A DNA stretch of 64,000 nt, from assembly GCF_039545795.1 (NCBI RefSeq), contig NZ_CP154260.1, positions 4,159,001 to 4,223,000 of the forward strand, given 5' to 3'. Shown piece after piece: positions 51,351 to 59,642 of the stretch. A program made the translations under genes and the position numbers. The stretch's first letter is position 1. Every line of letters starts with the position of its first letter. Under the pieces are notes generated by a model that made no database searches, was not told the origin of the DNA, and saw only the letters and a program-made list of their open reading frames with translations. Source of the DNA: Chitinophaga niabensis (GTDB lineage Bacteria; Bacteroidota; Bacteroidia; Chitinophagales; Chitinophagaceae).

Positions 51351-52271
51351 ATGCTACAGCAATACATCACAGAAGTACTTTTTAAACAGCAATCCTGCTC
51401 TGTTCCGCAGGTGGGCACCTTTACTATTCAGCATATCCCCGCTCACTTTTCCGTGGTGGACCAGGTGTTAACGCCTCCCCGCCAGCAAGTGAACTTCGAT
51501 ACCCGCTGGGAAGATGATGGCTCCTGCCTGCACTGGATCTCGCAAAAAGAAAACCTCGTGGATGCCGTAGCTTCCCTCAAGCTGGACAAGTACCTGCAGC
51601 AATTCAGGGAAAGCCTGCAAACCGGCCAGCCGATCGACCTGCCAGGTGTGGGTTCCCTCCGGCTGGATCCTTTCGGCCAGATCCGTTTCACCCCCCAGGA
51701 ATTACCGGATGCCTGGCAGCCCATTTCGCTGCAGCAGGTATTACGGCCTGAATCTGCCCCTAAAGTATTGCAGGGCACTACGGAAGTGGTGAATCATGAA
51801 GTGGTGGAACACATGTCTGCCATACCGGAAGAGTTTGAAAGCCAGGGCCGTTTCAGATGGTGGTGGGTAATAGTGCCATTGCTCGTGATCGCAGGCGGCG
51901 TAGCTATTTACCTGCTAAAGGATGAATGGCAGTCTGCTTCAATAGCGCCTGCGGAGAAAGATACAAGTAACCAGCAGGCCGCTGCGCCTGTAACGGACTC
52001 ACTGCCTCCTGTGCCATCTGAGCCGGTAAGTGATTCTATCAATTACTATGTAGTGTTCCAGACCTTCAGAACCCAGGCCGAAGCACAGAAAATGTATGAA
52101 AAACGGATCAGGTGGGAGCAAAATGAAGTAGTGATGTTCACTGCCAAAGATTCCGCTACGTATAACCTGGCTGTACCTTTCCGCACTTTGCCGGCGGATA
52201 CAACCAAAGCAAAAGATTCCGTAGAGCAGCGGTTCAAAGTGCCGAAAAGCGCTATCCGCATAGAAGAATAA
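51351..52271 (+). CDS. HU-CCDC81-like / SPOR-like membrane protein
   Basis: The 306 residues have an N-terminal pair of small HU-like domains (about 1-60 and 75-135, with VGTFTIQHIPAHFSVVD and LPGVGSLRLDPFGQIRF), the pattern of the bacterial HU-CCDC81 family. A basic stretch and one transmembrane helix (about 164-184, WVIVPLLVIAGGVAIYLL) follow, then a linker and a SPOR-like region from about 228. The type II topology puts the HU-like part in the cytoplasm and the SPOR part in the periplasm, where SPOR binds denuded septal glycan. It ends the TPR/barrel operon and suggests a cell-envelope or division link. Confidence 0.78.
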   Translation: MLQQYITEVLFKQQSCSVPQVGTFTIQHIPAHFSVVDQVLTPPRQQVNFDTRWEDDGSCLHWISQKENLVDAVASLKLDKYLQQFRESLQTGQPIDLPGVGSLRLDPFGQIRFTPQELPDAWQPISLQQVLRPESAPKVLQGTTEVVNHEVVEHMSAIPEEFESQGRFRWWWVIVPLLVIAGGVAIYLLKDEWQSASIAPAEKDTSNQQAAAPVTDSLPPVPSEPVSDSINYYVVFQTFRTQAEAQKMYEKRIRWEQNEVVMFTAKDSATYNLAVPFRTLPADTTKAKDSVEQRFKVPKSAIRIEE

Positions 52272-52339
52272 TTATCCCAATGCATTAAGCCCGGAAACAA
52301 ATCCCGGATATAACACCAGATACAACAGACCAGAATAAA

Positions 52340-52368
52340 AAAGGCCGATCAAATTGATCGGCCTTTTT
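52340..52368 (+). terminator. Terminator of the TPR/barrel/HU-SPOR operon
   Basis: AAAGGCCGATC / GATCGGCCTTT (52340-52350 with 52356-52366) around AAATT is followed by a T-run. Its far end adjoins the TBDT remnant. Confidence 0.93.
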
Positions 52369-52369
52369 A

Positions 52370-52515
52370 TTAGAATTTATAAGCTATACTGAACCGATAT
52401 CTCTCGGAGCTTCCGCCTGCCAGTAGTAGAAAGAGCCATAATCAGCACCTGAGTAAAGGTATTCATCCAGGATATTGAACACATTGGCAGTGAGCCTGAT
52501 CTTCTTAAAAAAACG
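52370..52515 (-). pseudogene. C-terminal remnant of a TonB-dependent receptor
   Basis: Reading left, about 30 codons give a barrel-end segment (RLTANVFNILDEYLYSGADY then GSFYY). The last strand then continues in another frame: GGSSERYRFSIAYKF with stop at 52372-52370, a typical aromatic-terminated C-terminus. One base is lost or gained near 52415. Upstream of about 52515 no receptor-like sequence is seen, so the rest of the gene has been deleted. It is 239 bp away from the RmlD-like gene, in its downstream region. Confidence 0.7.
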
Positions 52516-52610
52516 CTGCTCTGTTGAAAACGCAGTTCCTGTTAAAAAACACGCATCCCCTGAAAATAAAAAAACATCCGCCCTCTGCAGCGCGGCAGGG
52601 TTCCGGCAGA

Positions 52611-53516
52611 TCACCTCTCAGGCAATTGCTCTATCACCAGCTTCAACCCTTCTTCAAAACTACGCGGCGCAAACCCCAGCTCCCGCTCAGCTTTATCGAT
52701 CACAAATCCTGTTTTGGCAGGCCTTTGTGCAGGTTGTTTAAAACTGGAGGCATCCACCTTCTCAAATAACTTCGTATCCAGGTTGAGGTAATTAGCCACC
52801 TGCATGGCCATATCATATGGGGTCAGCATATCTTTTCCGGAGAGATGAAAGATACCTTCTGCTTTTTTATCGATGATGCGTTTGCATCCTTCCGCGAGAT
52901 CTTGTACCAGTGTGGGCGTACGCCACTGGTCATTCACCACCTTCAGTTTCTTCTTTTGTTCCAGGTTACTTTTTACCCAGGTAATGATATTACTGCGGCG
53001 GGAATCATCGGCCACACCATATACGAGTACCGTTCTTGCAATAGCCCAGGGAACTTTTGCCTGTTTTACAAGGCGTTCCGCAGCTACCTTGCTGGCGCCG
53101 TAATAATTCACAGGATTCACGGCATCCTCTTCGCTGTATGGGCCGCTGAGACCATCAAAAACAAAGTCCGTAGAAAGGAACAGGAAGAAAGCGCCTACCT
53201 TCTCCGCACCCTGCAGCAAATAACGTGTAGCCGTTACATTCACCATCCAGCAGGCATCTTTACTGCGTTCACAGTCATCCGCCTGCGTCATGGCACCGGC
53301 ATGAATGATCACATCAGGGGCTGTTCTTTCTATTAATCTTTTTACGGCAGATTCATCTGCCAGGTTTACAGATTCATATTGATAGCCTTTTTGCATCCGC
53401 AGCCGGTTGGCGCCTCTGCCCGTGGCAATTACTTCGTATGCCGGTAAGCTGGAAAGGAGTTCTACCAGGTATTGCCCCAGGAGCCCGTTGCTCCCTGTGA
53501 TTAATACTTTCATCAT
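52611..53516 (-). CDS. RmlD-like NAD(P)-dependent sugar-nucleotide reductase (SDR)
   Basis: The 301 residues begin with the NAD(P) motif ITGSNGLLGQYL (residues 6-17). They contain STDFVFDG near 119-126 and the SDR catalytic Tyr-x3-Lys in YYGASK near 142. The family reduces dTDP-4-keto-L-rhamnose or comparable keto-sugars, but rmlA, rmlB and rmlC genes are not nearby, so the substrate is open. Tandem ATGs at 53516 and 53513 are both possible. The 339-bp gap downstream holds a receptor remnant and no gene. Confidence 0.85.
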   Translation of the reverse strand: MMKVLITGSNGLLGQYLVELLSSLPAYEVIATGRGANRLRMQKGYQYESVNLADESAVKRLIERTAPDVIIHAGAMTQADDCERSKDACWMVNVTATRYLLQGAEKVGAFFLFLSTDFVFDGLSGPYSEEDAVNPVNYYGASKVAAERLVKQAKVPWAIARTVLVYGVADDSRRSNIITWVKSNLEQKKKLKVVNDQWRTPTLVQDLAEGCKRIIDKKAEGIFHLSGKDMLTPYDMAMQVANYLNLDTKLFEKVDASSFKQPAQRPAKTGFVIDKAERELGFAPRSFEEGLKLVIEQLPER

Positions 53517-53526
53517 GTTAATATAC

Positions 53527-53570
53527 TAAAAACGCCGCGTAACAACATAGTATTACGCGGCGTCTTTCTT
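53527..53570 (-). terminator. Terminator after the prolyl oligopeptidase gene
   Basis: An 11-bp stem ACGCCGCGTAA / TTACGCGGCGT (53532-53542 with 53553-53563) has T5 on the minus strand and T-rich sequence on the plus strand. Confidence 0.85.
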
Positions 53571-53580
53571 TTAAATTTAT

Positions 53581-55710
53581 TTACATCTTCATACCCAGGT
53601 TATACATCACAAAGGCCCAGATGTCCGTAGCCTCCTCTATCAGTTTGGAGGTAGGTTTACCGGCCCCATGCCCGGCCTGTGTTTCCACACGGATCAATAC
53701 CGGGTTGCTGCCTTTGTGCGCGGCCTGCAGTGCAGAGGCAAACTTGAATGAGTGCGCCGGCACCACACGGTCGTCATGATCAGCTGTAGTGATCAGCGTA
53801 GCAGGATATTGCGTGCCCTTTTTCAGGTTATGCAGCGGCGAGTATTTTACCAGGTACTGGAACTGGTCCGCCTTTTCACTGGAACCATATTCCACTGCCC
53901 ATGCCCAGCCGATCGTGAATTTCTGGTAACGCAACATATCCAGTACCCCCACGGCCGGCAAAGCTACCTTGAACAGGTCCGGACGCTGCGTCATACAGGC
54001 CCCTACCAGCAGGCCGCCATTGGATCCGCCACGGATGGCTAGTTTACCGGGAACGGTATATTTAGTGCTGATCAGGTACTCTGCTGCACCAATGAAATCG
54101 TCAAATACATTCTGCTTCTTATCCAGCATACCGCCTTTATGCCATGCTTCCCCATATTCATTTCCACCGCGGAGGTTTACAACTGCATAGATACCACCCT
54201 GTTCCATAAAGAAGAGGTTGGAAACAGAGAAGGAAGGCGTGGAAGGAATGTTAAACCCGCCATAGCCATATAACAGTACCGGGTTCTTGCCATCCTGTTT
54301 AATCCCTTTTTTATAAGAAAGGAACATGGGCACTTTGGTACCATCCTTACTGGTAAAGAACACCTGTTTTGTTTCATAATCAGCCGGGTTGAACTTCACC
54401 TCTGTTTTACGGAAAACTTCGGATGCGCCGGACTGGATATCATATTTATAGATCGTTGGGGGCGCTATATAGGAAGTGAAAGTATAGAAGAGGGTTTTAT
54501 CTTCCGCCTTCCCGCCAAAACCACCTGCGGTACCAATACCCGGCAGGGTAATGCTGCGTTCCAGTTTACCGCTGAAGTCGTATTGCTCGATCCGGGAGGA
54601 AGCATCTTTCAGGTAATTGGCAAACAGCCTGCCGCCTGCCGTGCCTACGCCCAGCAATACCTCTTTTTGCTCAGGGATCACCACTTTCCAGTTTTCTTTA
54701 GCGGGGTTCTTAGGATCTACCAGTACTACTTTGAAATTAGGTGCATCATGGTTGGTGCGCATCAGCAGTTTATCCCCTACGTTCTCAATCACACCGGGGT
54801 CATAATCAAAGCCTTTCACCAGCAGGGCAAAATCCTTCTGGGAAGCATCCTGCAGGTCGCGATACCAGAGTTCGCGTCCGCTGGTGCCTTCTGTAGTGCT
54901 GAGGATCAGGAAACGTTCGTCTTCTGTTAAACCCACGCCGGCGTTACGCAAAGGATGTTCTTTATCCACATAGATCAGTTCATCCTGCTCTTGCGTGGTG
55001 CCTATTTTGTGGTAATACACTTTATGGAACTCGTTCTTTTTGGAGAGTTTGCTCTTTTCATCCGGTTTATCATAGCGGCTGTAGTAAAAACCGTCTCCCT
55101 TCCAGGAAAGACCGGAGAATTTGATCCAGTCCAGGCGGTCGCTCAGCAGCTGTTTGGTAGCCACATCCATCACAAAGGCTTCCTGCCAGTCTGACCCCGC
55201 TTTGGCTATCAGGTAGGCCAGGTATTTACCATCTTTGGAAAAACTAAGGCTGCCCAGGGCGGCAGTACCTTTATCAGAGAGTTTATTGGGGTCAATGAAC
55301 ACCTCGGGGGTGCCATCCAGCCCTAACTGGCGGTACAGGACCGCCTGGTTCTGCAAACCGTCATTCTTATAAAAATAATAATACCGGCCCTCGCGGAAGG
55401 GGGAACCGTACCGGGGATAGTTCCACAAAGCCTCCAGGCGTTGTTTTATTTTCCCCCGGAAAGGGATGGTGGCCAGGTAGTTCTGCGTTACTTTATTCTG
55501 TGCATCCACCCATTCCTTTGTTTCTGCGCTGTGGTCATCTTCCAGCCAGCGGTAAGGGTCTGCGATCTTTTTCCCGTGGTAATCATCTACCGTATCTACT
55601 TTTTTGGTAACGGGATAAACTAATGGAGCGTTCTGCTGTGCTGCCAAACTGCCCGCCGTAAAAGTCATCATTACACTCATGGCAACATGCTTATGGTTAA
55701 TTTTAGACAT
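53581..55710 (-). CDS. Secreted prolyl oligopeptidase (S9A)
   Basis: The 709-residue enzyme has a signal segment (about 8-24, ending AAQQ) and the POP N-terminus (YHGKKIADPYRWLEDDHS near 43-60). A seven-bladed propeller leads to an alpha/beta hydrolase domain with Ser in RGGSNGGLLVG near 562, Asp in TADHDDRVVP near 645 and His in AGHGAGKP near 680. It hydrolyses Pro-x bonds of peptides shorter than about 30 residues, here in the periplasm or outside. It is monocistronic. Compared with the S9 enzyme at 36256 it lacks the acidic linker and has the canonical POP architecture. Confidence 0.95.
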   Translation of the reverse strand: MSKINHKHVAMSVMMTFTAGSLAAQQNAPLVYPVTKKVDTVDDYHGKKIADPYRWLEDDHSAETKEWVDAQNKVTQNYLATIPFRGKIKQRLEALWNYPRYGSPFREGRYYYFYKNDGLQNQAVLYRQLGLDGTPEVFIDPNKLSDKGTAALGSLSFSKDGKYLAYLIAKAGSDWQEAFVMDVATKQLLSDRLDWIKFSGLSWKGDGFYYSRYDKPDEKSKLSKKNEFHKVYYHKIGTTQEQDELIYVDKEHPLRNAGVGLTEDERFLILSTTEGTSGRELWYRDLQDASQKDFALLVKGFDYDPGVIENVGDKLLMRTNHDAPNFKVVLVDPKNPAKENWKVVIPEQKEVLLGVGTAGGRLFANYLKDASSRIEQYDFSGKLERSITLPGIGTAGGFGGKAEDKTLFYTFTSYIAPPTIYKYDIQSGASEVFRKTEVKFNPADYETKQVFFTSKDGTKVPMFLSYKKGIKQDGKNPVLLYGYGGFNIPSTPSFSVSNLFFMEQGGIYAVVNLRGGNEYGEAWHKGGMLDKKQNVFDDFIGAAEYLISTKYTVPGKLAIRGGSNGGLLVGACMTQRPDLFKVALPAVGVLDMLRYQKFTIGWAWAVEYGSSEKADQFQYLVKYSPLHNLKKGTQYPATLITTADHDDRVVPAHSFKFASALQAAHKGSNPVLIRVETQAGHGAGKPTSKLIEEATDIWAFVMYNLGMKM

Positions 55711-55807
55711 ACATATGTTTTTTAAAAAAAGTCTGCCTCTTATTTGATTAATTTTAAACTTTTAGGTTAATTCATAGAATATCTGATAGAAAACTATTAA
55801 AAAAAGT

Positions 55808-55815
55808 TAATTTTG
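55808..55815 (+). promoter_or_regulatory. -7 promoter element for pfkA-pyk
   Basis: TAATTTTG, an exact TAnnTTTG, is followed by a leader of about 85 nt before the ATG at 55904. Confidence 0.55.
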
Positions 55816-55903
55816 TGCGCCCTTTTAAAGGACCAATTTTAGGCAAATTACTATGAAATGACCATTACATGTGGCCATAATATAGAAAATTATTAGATCT
55901 CAC

Positions 55904-56884
55904 ATGAAAAAAGTGAACAACATCGCAGTTCTTACATCCGGGGGCGATGCTCCGGGTATGAACGCAGCCGTAAGGGCAGTAGTAAGGACGGGAAATTATC
56001 ATGGTTTGAATGTATACGGCGTGATGTATGGTTACCGGGGTATGCTCACCGGCGACATCTTTCCTATGGAATCCAAATCAGTGGCCAACATCATTCAGCG
56101 TGGGGGCACTATCCTTAAAACAGCACGTTGCAAGGAGTTCTATGAAGCGGAAGGCCGCAAAAAAGCCTACCAGAACCTCAAAAAGTTCGGGATAGACGGG
56201 TTGGTGGTGATCGGGGGAGACGGCTCTTTCAAAGGCGCACAGAAATTCAGCCAGGAATTTGACATTCCATGTATTGGCCTTCCCGGAACAATCGATAAAG
56301 ATATTGCCGGTACCGATTTTACCATCGGTTTCGACACGGCGGTGAACACTGCGGTAGAAGCGATCGACAAGATCAGGGATACTGCGGACGCACACGACCG
56401 CCTCTTCATTATAGAAGTAATGGGCCGCGATGCCGGTTACATTGCCCTCCACAGCGGTATTGCCACCGGTGCGGAACACATCCTCATCCCTGAACGCAAA
56501 ACAGACATTGATGACGTGATCGATCAGCTGCTGGCCAACGAACGCCGCAGCAAGATGGTGAACCTCATTGTAGTAGCGGAAGGAGATGAATTTGGCGGTG
56601 CCAACGAAGTAGCCCGTCACGTAAAAGAAAGAATGCCGCAACTGGATACCCGCGTTTGCATACTCGGGCACATCCAGCGGGGTGGATCACCCACCTGCAT
56701 AGACCGGCTTATTGCCAGCAGGATGGGCTACGCCGCCGTAGACGCCCTCATCGAAGGCAATAACAACGTCATGATCGGCATCGTCAACAATAAAATTCAG
56801 TTCACCCCGCTCGATAAAGCCGTAAAAGCTAAACAAAAGATCGATGCGGAATGGTTTAAGATTGTCAAAATTCTTGCGAGTTAA
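55904..56884 (+). CDS. pfkA: ATP-dependent 6-phosphofructokinase
   Basis: The 326 residues have the ATP/Mg loop LTSGGDAPGMNAAVRA near 9-24, GGDGSFKGA near 104-112, the catalytic PGTIDKDIAGTDFT near 126-139 and EVMGRDAGYIAL near 168-179. The Gly at the 104-type position (GGDGS) marks the ATP-dependent and not PPi-dependent group. It commits fructose-6-phosphate to glycolysis. It is coupled in an operon with pyk, 10 bp downstream, which allows joint control of the two irreversible steps. Confidence 0.96.
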   Translation: MKKVNNIAVLTSGGDAPGMNAAVRAVVRTGNYHGLNVYGVMYGYRGMLTGDIFPMESKSVANIIQRGGTILKTARCKEFYEAEGRKKAYQNLKKFGIDGLVVIGGDGSFKGAQKFSQEFDIPCIGLPGTIDKDIAGTDFTIGFDTAVNTAVEAIDKIRDTADAHDRLFIIEVMGRDAGYIALHSGIATGAEHILIPERKTDIDDVIDQLLANERRSKMVNLIVVAEGDEFGGANEVARHVKERMPQLDTRVCILGHIQRGGSPTCIDRLIASRMGYAAVDALIEGNNNVMIGIVNNKIQFTPLDKAVKAKQKIDAEWFKIVKILAS

Positions 56885-56894
56885 ATAAACGTCT

Positions 56895-58385
56895 ATGAGT
56901 ACAAAAGATCTGTCCAAATACTTCCACAGCGGTATGGACAACGAAGCCGCTTTGGCGCATTCTAAGCAAAAAACGAAGATTGTAGCCACCGTAGGACCAG
57001 CATGCGATACCTATGAGAAATTATTGGAACTCGTAAAAGCCGGTGTGAACGTATTCCGCCTGAACTTTTCCCATGGCAGCCATGAGGATAAGCTGAGGAT
57101 CATCGGTTACATCCGCCAAATCAACAAAACTGAACCTTACAACGTAGCCATCCTGGCAGACCTGCAGGGACCTAAACTGCGTGTGGGAGACATTGAAAAT
57201 AATGCACTGCCGCTGAAAGCCGGAGACATCCTCACTTTCGTGAACGAAAAATGCCTGGGAACCATGGAGCGTATCTATGTTTCTTACCACGACCTGCATA
57301 AAGACGTTCGTCCCGGCCAGAAGATCCTCCTGGATGACGGTAAGATCGAAACCATCGTAAGAGAAGTAACACCACAGCATGAGATCAAAGCTGAAGTACT
57401 GCTGGGTGGCGTGCTCTCCTCCAAAAAAGGCTTCAACCTGCCGGATACCAAAGTTTCCCTGCCTGCACTGACAGAAAAAGACGTGATAGACCTGGAATTC
57501 ATCATTGACCATGAGTGCGACTGGGTAGCGCTTTCTTTTGTACGTAACGTAAAAGACCTCGGTCTCCTGCGCAAACGCCTGAAAGAACGTAATTCCAAAA
57601 TGAAGATCATCTCCAAGATCGAGAAACCGGAGGCGATCCAGAACCTGAAAGAGATCATCTGGGAAAGCGATGGCGTAATGATCGCCCGTGGTGACCTGGG
57701 TGTGGAACTGCCTGTTGAGATGATCCCGATGATCCAGAAAGATATTATCCGCAAATGTATCCACCGTGCCAAGCCCGTTATTGTGGCTACGCAAATGATG
57801 GAAAGCATGATAGACCGCTCCCGTCCTAACCGCAGTGAGATCACTGACGTGGCTAACGCAGTACTCGAAGGCGCTGATGCCGTGATGCTGAGTGGCGAAA
57901 CCGCTACCGGTATGCACCCTACCCTGGTGATCCAGACCATGCGTAAGATCATCGGTGAAGTAGAGAAAGAAGAGATCATCTACAACCGTAACCTCATCCC
58001 TCACCGCCACTCTCCTACCTTCCTCAGCGATGCACTGTGCTACAATGCCTGTAAGATCGCAGAAGACCTGGAAGCAGATGGCCTGATCGGTATGACGCAA
58101 TCCGGTTACACCGGTTTCATGCTGTCCAGCTACCGTCCTAAATCTCCGCTGTATGTATTCACCAAAGAGCGCACACTGGTAAACCAGTTGAGCCTCAGCT
58201 GGGGTGTACGTGCCTTCCATTATGCGGAAGAAGAAAGCCTGGATGATATTTTCTCTGATCAGATCAACATCCTGCGGGAAAGGAAGTTCATCAAAGGAAA
58301 TGATGTAGTGGTGAACACAGGTAGTACGCCCATCGCGGAACACTTACCCACCAACATGCTGAAGATTACAAAAGTACCTGAATAA
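56895..58385 (+). CDS. pyk: Pyruvate kinase
   Basis: The 496 residues contain the catalytic region IISKIEKPEAIQNL near 236-249 with the active-site Lys, MIARGDLGVELP near 259-270, QMMESM..RSRPNRSEITDVANAV near 301-325 and MLSGETATG near 335-343. A C-terminal domain follows (about 365-490). It transfers phosphate from phosphoenolpyruvate to ADP. The N-terminal extension of about 30 residues is usual for this phylum. Second gene of the pfkA operon, followed by a bidirectional terminator. Confidence 0.96.
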   Translation: MSTKDLSKYFHSGMDNEAALAHSKQKTKIVATVGPACDTYEKLLELVKAGVNVFRLNFSHGSHEDKLRIIGYIRQINKTEPYNVAILADLQGPKLRVGDIENNALPLKAGDILTFVNEKCLGTMERIYVSYHDLHKDVRPGQKILLDDGKIETIVREVTPQHEIKAEVLLGGVLSSKKGFNLPDTKVSLPALTEKDVIDLEFIIDHECDWVALSFVRNVKDLGLLRKRLKERNSKMKIISKIEKPEAIQNLKEIIWESDGVMIARGDLGVELPVEMIPMIQKDIIRKCIHRAKPVIVATQMMESMIDRSRPNRSEITDVANAVLEGADAVMLSGETATGMHPTLVIQTMRKIIGEVEKEEIIYNRNLIPHRHSPTFLSDALCYNACKIAEDLEADGLIGMTQSGYTGFMLSSYRPKSPLYVFTKERTLVNQLSLSWGVRAFHYAEEESLDDIFSDQINILRERKFIKGNDVVVNTGSTPIAEHLPTNMLKITKVPE

Positions 58386-58390
58386 ATAAA

Positions 58391-58430
58391 AGAAAAGGCT
58401 GTCACGAAACGACAGCCTTTTCTTTTTTAT
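58391..58430 (+). terminator. Bidirectional terminator, pyk / MFS gene
   Basis: A 13-bp stem AGAAAAGGCTGTC / GACAGCCTTTTCT (58391-58403 with 58411-58423) with T tail. The MFS stop codon at 58402 lies inside the stem. Confidence 0.92.
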
Positions 58431-59577
58431 AGGTAACACCATAGATCAATATCGCTATAAAAGTGATCCCCACTCCTGCCATACAAACACCTGCCCATTT
58501 ATTGATATCCCATACCAGCAGGCCAATGCCTGAACCCAGCGAAGTACCGATAAAACTCATCGTCATGTACACCGTATTCATCCGGTTACGTGCTTCCGGC
58601 AACAGCGCATACACCCTTGTTTGATTGGATACATGTACACCCTGCAAACCCAGGTCCAGCAACACGATGCCAATGATCACACCTACCAGGGAATTACGGA
58701 AGAACCAGAAGATGATATACCCTGCCAGGATGCAGGCAATACCATACCCGATAGCAATACGCGGGTTCTTTTTATCTGCAATGCGCCCGATCAGCGGAGC
58801 ACCCAGTGCACCCGTTGCCGCAGCCAGCCCCATAAGGCCTATTACATCGCTGCCAAAGTTGTAGGGAGGATTGGATAAGAGGAATACAGAAGTGGTCCAG
58901 AAAAGCCCGAAAACACCAAAAGCACAGGCATTAATAGTAGATGCCTCCCTTAATAAAGGCTGATCCCGGATGAGGGTGAATACGGAACGCATCAATGCGC
59001 CATAGCTGCCATTAAACGAAGGTTTGCTTTGCGGAAATGTGAACAGGATCGTTATCATCATCACAAAGGTCATCCCGCCTGCTATCCAGAACATTGCCCG
59101 CCAGCCAAAATGCTCGCCGATGATACCGCTCAGTGTCCTGGATAAAAGAATGCCTATCAGTAATCCGCTCATGATCACACCAATCACTTTACCACGGCGT
59201 TCCGGCGCTGCCAGGCTGGCTGCCAGCGGCAATATCAGTTGTGGTACAATGGAGGTAAAACCAATGATCAGTCCCGTGATCTTGAGCATGCCGATATTAA
59301 CGGAAAGCGCTGCCGCACAGAGTGCCGCTACTGCTGCACCCGTCATGAACAGGATCTGCTTTTTGCGTTCCAGTTTATCGCCCAGAGGCACACAGAACAA
59401 TAACCCCAATGCATACCCGATCTGTGTAAAGAAGGTCACCTGGCCGGCATTACTTTCTGATACCTCAAACTCCCTGCTGATCAGCACCACCAGCGGCTGG
59501 CAGTAATAGATATTGGCTACGATCAGGCCTGTACACAGCGCCATGATGGCGATATTCCATTTGCTTAACGATGACAT
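58402..59577 (-). CDS. MFS transporter
   Basis: The 391 residues have twelve predicted helices. The motif-A-like loop between helices 2 and 3 reads GLLFCVPLGDKLERKKQ near 54-70. The start WNIAIMALCTGLIVANIYYCQPL is typical of the YbjJ/EmrD-like or drug:H+ antiporter-1 branch. No substrate can be assigned. It is divergent from the aldehyde dehydrogenase gene. The exact -7 box TAACTTTG (59592-59585) ends 7 nt before its ATG. Confidence 0.88.
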   Translation of the reverse strand: MSSLSKWNIAIMALCTGLIVANIYYCQPLVVLISREFEVSESNAGQVTFFTQIGYALGLLFCVPLGDKLERKKQILFMTGAAVAALCAAALSVNIGMLKITGLIIGFTSIVPQLILPLAASLAAPERRGKVIGVIMSGLLIGILLSRTLSGIIGEHFGWRAMFWIAGGMTFVMMITILFTFPQSKPSFNGSYGALMRSVFTLIRDQPLLREASTINACAFGVFGLFWTTSVFLLSNPPYNFGSDVIGLMGLAAATGALGAPLIGRIADKKNPRIAIGYGIACILAGYIIFWFFRNSLVGVIIGIVLLDLGLQGVHVSNQTRVYALLPEARNRMNTVYMTMSFIGTSLGSGIGLLVWDINKWAGVCMAGVGITFIAILIYGVTYKKEKAVVS

Positions 59578-59584
59578 AAGGCTG

Positions 59585-59592
59585 CAAAGTTA
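59585..59592 (-). promoter_or_regulatory. -7 promoter element for the MFS gene
   Basis: TAACTTTG on the minus strand ends 7 nt before the ATG (59577). The divergent gene has TAACTTTA (59631-59638) 4 nt before its own start. Confidence 0.55.
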
Positions 59593-59642
59593 TGCCTTTT
59601 GTAACAAGTGTACCTGCCCCGTAAAATCCTTAACTTTATAAC

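Noticed and set aside
57021..58343. Long minus-strand open frame (440 codons) inside pyk
   Set aside because: It is antisense to pyruvate kinase motifs, has no promoter or family signature and arises from codon bias of the real gene.
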